Origin: Quillaja saponaria
Taxonomy: Eukaryota; Streptophyta; Magnoliopsida; Fabales; Quillajaceae
Assembly: GCA_029379385.1 (NCBI GenBank)
Contig: CM055608.1
Coordinates: 27,402,350-27,466,349, forward strand
DNA: 64,000 nt
Direction of reading: 5' to 3'
The notes under the pieces were generated by a model that worked only from the letters and a program-made list of their open reading frames with translations, did not search any database and was not told the DNA's origin. This document shows positions 1-20,740 of this stretch, piece by piece. How positions within the stretch are numbered: position 1 is the stretch's first letter; the number at the start of each line of letters is the position of its first letter. The translations under genes were made by a program, and so were the position numbers.

Positions 1-383
1 ACAATTTGGTCACCCTCTGAACCCTCAATTCTCTTCTTCCCATCTCCAAAATCACTAGCTTTCACATTATTTCCTCTATCAAGAAATCCAATTTCTGCTT
101 CAACATAGTTAACTTTCTCCATAAATTCAATTTCCCTATTAGCACCCTCTTTGTCCATTCTATCAATAGCTATATCACTCCCCATATTCATGTCAAATGC
201 ACAGGTAGCCTTACCTCCATCAACATCACTACCTTTACCATTGAGAGACTCATTTAGGGTTTGACCATCAGAAACACCCACATTGATCATTGGTTCAGAA
301 GAGTTTACCCCGTGAACCTCAATTTCCCGATCATACAATACAAAGTCGGCATTTAAGTTAATTAGGACTGAATTTGAAGACAT
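1..383 (-). CDS. N-terminal part of an unrecognised protein, truncated by window edge
   Basis: On the minus strand an ATG at 383-381 opens a frame that stays open to the window edge (about 127 codons). The peptide starts MSSNSVLINLNADFVLYDRE and is acidic and polar, rich in Gly, Asp, Asn and Glu, without a signal peptide or membrane segment. A possible donor (AG|GTACGC on the minus strand, GT at 488-487) and an acceptor near 394 suggest a roughly 95-bp intron in the 5' UTR just before the ATG. Low-complexity acidic N-termini like this occur in plant nuclear proteins, but no domain is visible in the part present. I do not recognise the family. The uninterrupted frame and plausible leader support a real gene whose body lies to the left of the window. 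Confidence 0.6.
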   Translation of the reverse strand, partial: MSSNSVLINLNADFVLYDREIEVHGVNSSEPMINVGVSDGQTLNESLNGKGSDVDGGKATCAFDMNMGSDIAIDRMDKEGANREIEFMEKVNYVEAEIGFLDRGNNVKASDFGDGKKRIEGSEGDQI

Positions 384-720
384 TTCCAAAAATCTAGAAC
401 AAACATGTCTATGTTAATAGAACAAACCCTATGATTTGAACAACACAAAAATCCTAGCTGCATAGAGAAAGACAGAGAAATTGCGTACCTTTTCTCCAGC
501 AATATCAATGGCTTTAGCTTATTGTGAATGTGGGAGAGAGACGGCTTGACTGGTTTTCAATGGCTTAAAGCCTGTAAATTGTAGGCTATATATAAGGGTT
601 TCTGATTGGAAAGAGGCGGTGTAGGGTGGGGGGGGAGAACTAAGGAAGCTGGTTTCGCATGGTCGTACCAGAGCTGTAGTGGTCGTTTGGAATCGAGTAT
701 GAAACTCCGAGAATCTTAGT

Positions 721-1860
721 GGACACATGGTGTAGATCTAACGATTAGATCAATGGGCTTGATGTTGTGATTTGGTTTTGATCAGAAAGTTTGTCAGCTT
801 TTCTGCTACGTGTCAAAAGATGTAGCAGTTTGCAATTACTATGAACTATCTTCCTTGAAGTGGTGGAACTCTATGAATGATAAGTGGGCAACACTTGTGA
901 GTTGTGGATTTTGATTATTTAGAAAATTTTGCAAAATATTCATTTTAAGTAGTGTTAACCAGATAATAACTAAGTTTGAATTAGTTATTAAGTCGTTATT
1001 CAATGAGCATTGTTTTAATTTTATATTGGAGTTGTTAAATTTTAATTGACTCGAATATTCAATTACACGCTTCTCACTATTTATGAATATGTGTAAGCGG
1101 GATACTAAATTGACTAGCAACTTTAATTACTGCTTATAATGATGATCTAATTAATGAGATAGTACGCACTCATTCGAGTTTAATACATTATAAGATTATT
1201 TAATTCTAACATTAGTATTATTATTATTTTATTTTTTTATCTTATCATACTACTTCACTTTAACTTCAAGTAAACAATAGAAAACATATTTAATTAATGA
1301 AATAAAATTAGTATAGAGATCATTTACAGTTTATGAAAAAATTAAAATTTTAACCAGTTTTAAAAATTAAAGTACAGCCATTTTTAGTGTCAAGAAAAAC
1401 AATAATATTGTTGACCAGTGAAGACATTTATTGAATATTAAAATTTAAAATTTTGAAACTGATAATCATCATAGAGAAAATAATTATATATTTATCGGTT
1501 GTGAAATTCGAACATTGAACAGCACTTCTATTCTATCTAATTGAATTATGATCATGTTATTGTTAAAAATATATACAAACAAAATAAATAATCTTATATT
1601 ATTATATTATTAAATATCACACACGATAGGATGGGACAACGATGTATAAAAATCTCCATAGGTTAAAGTACTCAGATTGTTGCAGTAAAGAAACTAATTT
1701 GCTACAAATATTTGATTATCACCTGAATTGGGTCATCAAAAGAAATTGAAAACATCCTTCTTTATTTCCTATTAACTGAAGCCCAGTATCGGACCCAATT
1801 GGCCCAATTTGATACAGTACCAGAAACCTGTTTAGCCAGTTAGTCCTTCGAGAATAAATC
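721..1860. other. Intergenic spacer, AT-rich
   Basis: Divergent spacer between the truncated minus-strand gene and MCM8. It is strongly AT-rich, with no convincing coding frame or RNA gene. A GGCCCA motif (site II-like element, common in promoters of growth-related plant genes) lies at 1801-1806, within about 180 bases of the MCM8 start. Confidence 0.6.
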
Positions 1861-1917
1861 CCTTTGCCCTGGGTTACTTTTCCCAAAAAGCCGGTTTCCC
1901 CTTATTTATTATTTTTC

Positions 1918-1927
1918 TCCCGCCAAA
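1918..1927 (-). promoter_or_regulatory. E2F-type binding site upstream of MCM8
   Basis: The plus strand reads TCCCGCCAAA; its complement TTTGGCGGGA matches the canonical E2F/DP core (TTTSSCGS). It lies about 55 bases before the MCM8 ATG, probably in the proximal promoter or 5' UTR. E2F sites are known to drive S-phase expression of plant MCM genes, so the position agrees with the gene's role. Binding is inferred from the motif only. Confidence 0.6.
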
Positions 1928-1981
1928 TCAGAGAACGAACCTCTAACCCCACCGCCGGCGAGGAAACTCAGCGATTGGAGG

Positions 1982-12409
<10,428 letters not shown>

Positions 12410-12528
12410 AGTGAAATACATACTCCAAAATTTCTTTTTCGGAAAAACTTTTGCAATGCTTTAGATGTGTAATTCCCAGTCTTGGAAATGTTTCACTTAT
12501 GAGTTCTTGATGAGTACTGACAAGTATA

Positions 12529-12985
12529 TTAAAATTTTCCAATGTGATCATCATGGAGCCTGCTATGTGATGCACGGTAAAACCCATTTTCCTTGGCAAG
12601 ACTGCCATATGTTGCCATGTCATTACCCATCATCTTTTCAACTATTTTCTTTGCTTCCTCAACCAATCCCAGCCTGCAATATCCTTCAACCAAACATGTT
12701 CCGGGTCGGCCTTCACTCATGTATCACTGAACATTTCATCCAAGACCTTGTGAGCCAGCTTTAGTTGACCTGAGAATGCAAAAGTATTAGTAAAATGGTA
12801 TAACTAATCTTGGTGGGAGCTAGTCCTTTTGCTTTCATGTAATTTAAGAAGGCTAGAGCTCCTGCACCGTCATCAACTAAATACATCCATCGATCAGTAC
12901 ATTATACGTAACCACGTGAGGCTCAATCCCTGCTTCATCAGCCATCTCCTTAAGCAGCTCCATAGCTTCTAGCAAACAGCTTTAG
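12529..12985 (-). pseudogene. Pentatricopeptide-repeat (PPR) gene fragment, decayed
   Basis: Read on the minus strand from about 12985 downward, the sequence gives PPR-like helical repeats in changing frames: one with AMELLKEMADEAG followed by EPHVVTYNVLIDG, then a stop; one with ALAFLNYMKAKGLAPTKISY; and one with CLVEGYCRLGLVEEAKKIVE followed by ATYGSLA. In-frame stops and frame changes separate them, and neither a start nor a full array is present. PPR proteins normally bind organellar RNA. This piece holds only about three to four repeats, so it is a relic. It lies antisense and tail-to-tail about 120 bases beyond the MCM8 stop. No introns are evident, as is usual for PPR genes. Confidence 0.75.
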
Positions 12986-12989
12986 CATG

Positions 12990-13960
12990 ACATATTCCAT
13001 ATCAAAGGTTTACAATTTATCTCTAAAAAGTGTATTTCTTTTTGATGTAAAAAAAATTTGTCCCTTGAATCTGAAATTCTGTAAAAACAAGAGAGGATTC
13101 GACTATCAGAAAGATTTGTTTCAATTTACTTATTTATTTTTAATTGAAAACTGAAACATCCACCATACAAGTTACAATTTTTTCAGCATAATATTATATT
13201 GATAAGAATAATTATGACTGCATTAGACAATAAGTGATACAGGCCTTCATTCTCTCTCTACCAGAAAATAATACTCTACTGAACAATCAGACTGAAAAAA
13301 AAGGGAAAAGAGATTTGGATCTCTCTGGTACGGAGAGGGTCGAGATAAAAGACTCGATGCATTTTCTTGTAAAAGTGTTTTTGGCACCGGAGAGGGTCGA
13401 GTTAAAAGACTTCTACAAGTGTTTTTAATTAGAGGATAAATTTGAAAACTGAATTATTCGCCACCCCACCACCATACTAACCCAACACAGAAAACTTCAT
13501 ACAATTTCAGCCAAAAGAAAAAAAAGGAAATTCAGACAAGAGTGGAGAGGAAAGGACTAATTTCTGTTGAAAAGAAATTCTCGTAAAAGGCCAATTATAA
13601 GAAAAACTTAGAAATGTTCCATGTGCTTATGAAGCTAATTTTATCGCAAAAGACAGATCATTTATCTTAAAGATCCTTGTACACAGCTTTGTAAATGAAA
13701 TATCATACGTTCACCAATGAACCATCCCAAAAGCCTCCCATCTTTTCCTGTACAGCCCATTGACGTCAATCCCCTACTTGTAGTTTCCACCTATTTATAG
13801 ATCATCAATTATAGACAGTGAAGAAAAGAGCTTCCTCACGTTCAAAAGCAATCAGCTCTTCTCTAATTATCACCACCATTGCCAGCAATCCACTCTCTTG
13901 GCCACAGTACTATCAACTACCCTAATAATTACAAGTTCTTGATTTGCATTCGAGGAAGTA
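12990..13960. other. Intergenic/3'-flanking sequence
   Basis: No convincing gene. It includes two similar short blocks (around 13335-13355 and 13388-13408, each with ggagagggtcgag and aaaagac), a small direct repeat. The right part up to 13964 is probably 3'-flanking DNA of the UPL4-like locus. Confidence 0.5.
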
Positions 13961-15320
13961 AAACTTAAGAAAGGTGGAATGATCCTTGTCCTTCTCTTAT
14001 GGCATATAAGATCTTCTCTTTCATCCTCTCCTGAAAATGAACAAAGAACAGAGAAAAACCAGAATAAAATTAGCAGTGTGTTGTAAATTTTTTTGGCAGA
14101 GCTTCAGCTAAAATAAAAGCTTGAACGGGAAAGAATATCACTTTTGAAAAGTAGGGAGGTAGCTTAAGATAATTTGCACAAGCCATCACACTAGGTAGGT
14201 CTGAGTCCACCTGGTTGCTACAATGCTGTTGAAAATACCCAGAGTATAAAGGCAACAATGAAATAAAGACAACCAGCGAGTGAAAATGAAGTTCAAAGAG
14301 AATATGGGTATAATCCATATACCTTCCGGACAATAGTCAACTTTGGATCTGAGATATGCCAAACCCCCTGTAGGAAGCCGAGGTGCCCCGGTCACAAAGT
14401 GCAGAAATGCTCATTGCTGTTCACGGTCAAACTCTTGAATGATTTCCAGCAACTGAAATTTCACAGTAAATATGTGTCAGATTATGATATCCAAATAGCA
14501 ATGACCAAATAGATTTCAGTTTGAAAACATAAAAGAGGGACACTAACATTAGCAATGGGAGGACTGCTTGCAGTGTACCCATGGTCAAGCTTTATGTGAT
14601 CCACAAGCTCGTTGAACTGCTAAAACAAGGTTATTGATGTTCAGTCTTCTCGGTATTGAAAACAGAATCAAGAATAAACCACACTCAAGTTCTTCTTCGT
14701 CAAAAATTTGAAGATGTTCAATAGGGAAAACCTGCAGGAATCATGACATATCACAAAAATTGATAACTTCGATCACAATAGGTACAAAATGGAACATATA
14801 ATTGAAGGACAGTGAAACTCCAGAACTGAAAAACTAGAATATTCCATATATTATCTGAATAATTTTTAGTGAGCAGGAAAATTGGAGGAGTGAATTTACA
14901 AATATCCGCTCAAAGATTTTGTCAGAGCTGAGTAGTAGTGCATACACCTGTTCCTCATACCTGATATTTTATCATGCTTATGAAGTAGAAGGCATTCCTG
15001 GAAGCTCAGGAACCCTAAAAATCAGATCTCCCCCCTCTCACACTATTAAGTCTCCCATAGTCAATTTTCTTATTATGATAACAACTTCTGATGGAAACAA
15101 ATTGCCTGGCCAGGACAAATATACTTCTGTTCCCGAAACAATTTTATGTATGCAAAACAATGCTCATGGACCTAAGCCTTCTTTTGCATCTTCAACATTC
15201 AAATGTTGACATAACAGAAATCGAGCTTATTGTACAAACTGTTTAAACAGCATCCCTCTAGTGTCTTCAGTTTGTTACAATATTTTTTTCTTTTTGATGT
15301 CCAAAAGGATTGAAAAACCC

Positions 15321-15458
15321 TCTTATTCTACCGTTGTCTATTGATTCCCTTTTTCTTTATTTTGTTATGAGGAGGATGTCATATCCTCCTCTTATTCTAC
15401 TGTTGTCTTTTGATTCCCTTTTTCTTTATTTTGTTATGAGGAGGATGTCATATCCTCC
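15321..15458. repeat. Two-copy tandem repeat, 69-bp period
   Basis: Units 15321-15389 and 15390-15458 are almost identical; each contains tttttctttattttgttatg and gaggaggatgtcatatcctc. The second motif is itself partly palindromic (GGAGGATGTCATATCCTCC). It lies in an intron of the UPL4-like pseudogene. Confidence 0.85.
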
Positions 15459-18400
15459 CACTCACACTGTTTTCTTCCCTCTTGTTCAATAACATTTCTT
15501 TTTTCTGCCTAAAAAGGCACATTATTATGAGCATAGTTACACAAGACTGAACTTCACTTCAAGTTAAAGAAACTGCATACTGGACTAAAGTACATTGTTT
15601 ATACTCATTAACTTCTCACTTTAATATTATTTTTAAAAGGGAACTACTTCTTTCTAAGGTTGGAAGGATACATACAGTCAAGGATGATAAGTCAAATCCT
15701 TTTACTCCAGACCTACCCCTTCATTTTGAGTCACAGAAACTAGACACTAAAAGGTCATTTTTGTTTCCAGCCATGTCTCATAAATAGGAGGAGCAATTAA
15801 AAGTCTTTGATAATATCATGAAAAACCAGTGGATGATGGCGCATACCTGGTTAAATCCAGATTTAAAAGCTTCCACTTGTCTAGAAATCCCAGACCTTAT
15901 TGTTGCATCCACAATACGTGAAACATAATCCTCCAAGTTTCTCATATTTACCTTAAAACAAGAAAAGGGAGAGGCAATGGATAAAGTTTCTACTATATGT
16001 CTGTAACCAGCTCAATAATCTGGAAAAAAAAAATATATCATATCAAGTTAGGTCCTACCATTAAATGATCTGGCTCAGAACTAAGAACAATATCAGGATA
16101 ACCAGGGAAAGTGAAATCAAGGCAGAGATCCTCAATTGTGGTACCTTGAAAGCATGAGTCAAACTTTGACACTGAACAGACAATTTGAAAAAAAAATTGT
16201 CAGTTAACAAGAGCCTGAAACTCTTTAAGTGACCTACCCAGGCCAGGATCAAATGACAGGATGTCATACAGAGACAGTTCCTGCAAATTGATGATAGGCA
16301 AATAGTTAGTCACTAACAGAAGTCAAAAGTAGAAATCATAAGATGCAAGTTAATTGGATGACGAGATTATGTGGAGTCCATTAGTTTGTATCTAGAATTG
16401 GAGACTTGGGAGTACCTGCCCTAGAACAAGTTTATAGAAGGCTTTCAAAAAGTGCAGATCCAAGACCCTTCCATCATGAAGAGCCTTAGCAATGATTTGT
16501 CCCAAGAGAAAAAACTTCTTTATTACTTCAGAGAACTGAATCCCGTCAGATGTATCTAACATAGATGACTATGGGCGAGGGAAGAGTCCATAAGGAGACA
16601 ACAGAATTCCAGTAATGTCAGCTTGCAAGTCCTTCCTGGAGGAATAAGAAGAGATACCCTCTCTCCACATACCTAGGCCAGACTTCTGGAACTCCTGACT
16701 AACCAAGGTATAGAACTCCATTGTTAGTCCAAGACCGGTACCAACTTCTTCATTATATTCTACTTCAAGAACCACTTTATGAAGGGAATGAAAGTCCATC
16801 ATTTGGTTGTGGAAAACTAGAAACTTCTTTCGAGGCAAACTGCTGGGGTTTGCCTGCCTTCCAGTAATGGCTCCTGAGTTATTATATGGCAAGTGATGAG
16901 GTTGGACTTGTGGCTGACCAAATGCTGCCAATCTGAAGTACTTACATCTTGCCTCAAAACTAAAAAGAAAAGGGCATGAAGCCATTTATTGATTGCACCA
17001 CGAAGGCATACCACCAATGGACACAACCAAAGGGTCTCGCATTTGGTGTTCTAGTTTCTCTGTCAACTTACTGCTCACAAACTCATTTTGTGGTACTGAA
17101 GGTACTGCTATTTCAAGGCTATCCAAGTTATCAATTTTACCTTCAGCAAAAGCACATATTCTTTCACGAGACATCAGATGAAATATAAACTTGTTCATGC
17201 CTTCCAAGCTTTTAAGGAGAAAAAAAATGTCATAAGTTGGACTTGACTTCTACAGATCAGAAGCAAGTTCGCAAGCAAGCATGTTAGAAAAAAATGAAGT
17301 ATACTACATATATGCTGCAACTTTATCAAATGGGGAGAGATTTTCGTCTGAACAAAGACATTCTACAGCAGTCCTGTTTTCAGGTTCCATAACCCTTCTA
17401 TATGTCAGGGTGTATACTTGACTCCACAATTTTGCACCAGAAACATTTTCATTTTGTTTTGTTACTTGACGAAGAATTGCCTGGTATAATGTCCACTTCT
17501 GCTCCAGCTGTTCTCCTTCAAGGTAAAAAACAAGTTTCTGAGCTGCTTTATTGCTAGAAGATGTTGAATGCTGTGTGTCTGTTTCTGCATCTGCTGCTTC
17601 TGCATTAAATTGCAGTTCTTGCTCTATAGACCGCTATGTATAATCAAGATAGTAAATAGACATGCAAAAGAACATAATTATCTTCAAGCTCTAACCAAGA
17701 GTACAAGGCTTAGAAGAGAATGCATAGCCACAGATAGGATTAAATGGAGGGAAATAATTCTACTACAGGACACCAACTAGTATCATGAGGATCATGTAGC
17801 CAGCCCGAATGTTTTGAGATTAAGGTTTGTTGTTGTAAAGAAGAGTAAGAATATATAAAAATAAAATAAAATTACATGCCCAGTGTTCAGTGTTCAGTTA
17901 ATAAGCTTACAAAAATGTCCATTTCTTCCCAGTCCCAATTCAATGCAGAAAACATTTCCCGCTGTGATCAGAAAGTTTATAATGCTGGATTAATTTTCTA
18001 AGTCAATAAACCTTAAAAGGAAAATCAAGTTCACACAACCTACACCGAGCACTAACTAATTTCAGCAAGGCAGAATCTACAGGACACACAGAAGTATAAA
18101 CTTACGAATGACTGAACTGCCTAAAATATGGCTTGCTGCTTGTATTTTTGACTTGAAAGGTACTTACAAAATGAGTTCCTTTAGAAGTCTCCCCAGAATT
18201 TGTCTCTCCTACACTGACTGCTTGATCAGCTGTAGACTTTGACAAGTTTGGCTCCTCTCCCTGCAAAAGAATTTTAAATCCAAATAAATAATAATAGGGA
18301 CTGACAACCCCTCCTGATTATACGCACTAGGATTTGCTCAGACTCAACCAACAACCACGATTCTGAGAGTTACCTGTGTCTGAGGGAAATCTATTGGCAT

Positions 18401-20182
18401 CTCAGTCAGGCTCCGGAAGAACGGAACTTTCATTTAATGATGATTTAAGTGGTAGATTTTCTTCCTGCAATGCCACTTGACAGGATGATTTCAAGTGCTC
18501 AGTACTTTTTGTGCTCAGTCTTGGCCATACAAATCCTTCAATGGCATCCAAAGAAGAAAAAGGGTCAACAGTAAGAACATCTTCAGAGTAGTCACTGACA
18601 CATGTCTCTCCTTCCCCTCTCACAAAACGGACTTTTAGACAGGGATGAGATATGGAACATCCATTTGGGACAGTGGCAAATGATTTCATCAGCTTAAGCC
18701 CATCGCTCAAAATAACAGACAAATTCTCCAAAGAAGTCAGTGCATGTTGCAAATTCCTCACTAATACTGAAAGGGGTATTTCTCCTGAGAGGGGCTTTGA
18801 AACAGACAAGTATACCTTGCTAGAGCCTCAAATCGTTTCTCTACAACAGAGTTATGACCACACACACCCTGTACTTCCCCCTTTTCTCTCATATCTGGCC
18901 AGGGAATAAATACTTAATTAATGTTTTCACTGATTCCACTTTCAATAAATTCAAAAGTGGAAACTTGTTCCTTGCCAGTAAGCATTTCCAGAATTTGATA
19001 CAAAACACAATGGATCTTCTCCTCATGCAGAGCAAGAGAATCATTTCTAATAGGCATGCTCGCTAAATCACTTAATTCAGCAGAAAGATCTCTGAGCTTT
19101 TGAAGAATATCAGTCAAACCTTTTTCAGAATCATTCAGCTCTTGGAAAAAGTATTTTGATTTTCTATGCTTTGCAAGATTGTAAAGACAGTCCTTCTCAA
19201 GCTTGCAGCTTCCAGTTTCCAATTTCCAATGCTGTCAGAGATAGACCAGCAGAAAAAGTATAACATAAGCATCTTGGGGCTTCCTTCGTAGCAGTCTTTT
19301 GACTTGAGTGAAGTGGCAGCCGGGTACCACCAGATACAGGGTATGTCAGTTGTGAACATCTTTCTGGTGTTAACAGGGCATCGATTGCAAAAAAGATACC
19401 TTCCTTTACAAATGAGTTCAAGAAGTTATCTGAAAATTTTTGAAGGATTATCTCAGTAATCTGTAGGGCTAATATTAATACATGGTGATCCTTTCGGGTG
19501 AATACTCCAGCCAAAAAACTGCGATATTAACCAGAGAAAATTACTACCTTCAGTGAAAATGTAGTTACCATTTGTAAAAATAAACACAAGAAAGCCAGGT
19601 TCACCTTGAAATGTTGGAATTCTTAAGAAATTCATCAAGTATGTCGGATTTGCTCAAATGAACTCATTTTTTGACGATGGATAGGCAGCCATGGCAAACA
19701 TATACATTTGCACCAGAATTAAACACCTGCAGGAAGCAGGAAAGGAAATTATAAAGTTACGAAAGAAGAACAAACTGGTAACTTGAATGATTAAAAAGCC
19801 AACCAACCTGGATCAACAAAGGAAGCAAATCCATCCCAAACTTTTGCAAGAGATTTTGGTTATTACGTAAAAATGCTTCCTTGTTTAGCACCTGTTGATC
19901 ATCATGATCTATAGATAAAGTTGGCAGAAGCTCATTCAGCAAATTAAGAACTTCATAGACCTGGCAAGCAAGCAATAATGATCCACTCACTATTCTTCCC
20001 ATTAATCAAAAGCCAGAATTAAGGCTATATGTCATGCCTAGCATGAAATTTCTTTAAAACTAGGAAGGAACCAATGAATGAAGATCATGAGAATTTGTAT
20101 CATCGGGAATGAACTAGCAACAAGCACTCATGATTGAAATTCTAGCAATATAGTTTACCACAATATAGGTACACATATTGAG

Positions 20183-20740
20183 AATATTAATTGCAATTAC
20201 TAGCATTGCGCACATCAAAAATGACTGGTTCGCTCCACTACCATTTAGGTCACCATACATGATATACTTGGCTCTCTTCGAAAATGTAAACTCTGTTTTC
20301 CTTGTGGGTTGAGGATCAGCATCAGGAGGGGATTTTCAGTTCGAGGTGACATCATATGAAACATTCACATGAAACTATTTGAGAAATGAAAGTAGAGGAT
20401 CCTGTTGAAAGTGCATTTTACACAACGGAAGTACTCATATTCGGAAAATACAATTACACAATGTACCATAAAAAAGATATATTCGTTCAAGATATTAATT
20501 GCAATTCAATGTAGTGCACGTGTTAAAAATAACTGACCTGCACCACTAGCATAGCATATCATAGCCAACCATACATGATATGTTAAGACAGTCCTCCAAA
20601 ACTTAAGTTCAGGTCAACCCTTTGGGTTGGAGATCAATGTCGGAGGGGGACTTCAAGGTGAGTGGTGTTTCTATATAAGACATTCACATGTAACCATGTA
20701 AAAAAAGAAAGCAAAGAACTCCTGTTCAAAGTGCATTTAT
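20183..20740. repeat. Diverged tandem duplication, about 308-bp period
   Basis: Matching landmarks recur in the same order: atattaattgcaatt (20183 and about 20491), accatacatgata, gggttgga or gggttgag, acattcacatg and gttnaaagtgcattt. Copies are perhaps 70-80% alike by eye. The repeat lies in the large intron (19962-21423) of the UPL4-like pseudogene. No ORF or terminal signature of a known element was seen. Confidence 0.65.

Noticed and set aside
15310..15492. ORF with a repeated hydrophobic peptide (SLFLYFVMRRMSYPP twice)
   Set aside because: The repeat follows from a 69-bp tandem duplication of intronic DNA; no gene signals.
16569..16985. A 138-aa ORF could be listed as its own protein
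   Set aside because: It is one exon-size block of the HECT ligase (PFLFSFEARCKYFRLAAFG), opened by an internal Met after the stop at 16988-16986; part of the UPL4-like pseudogene.
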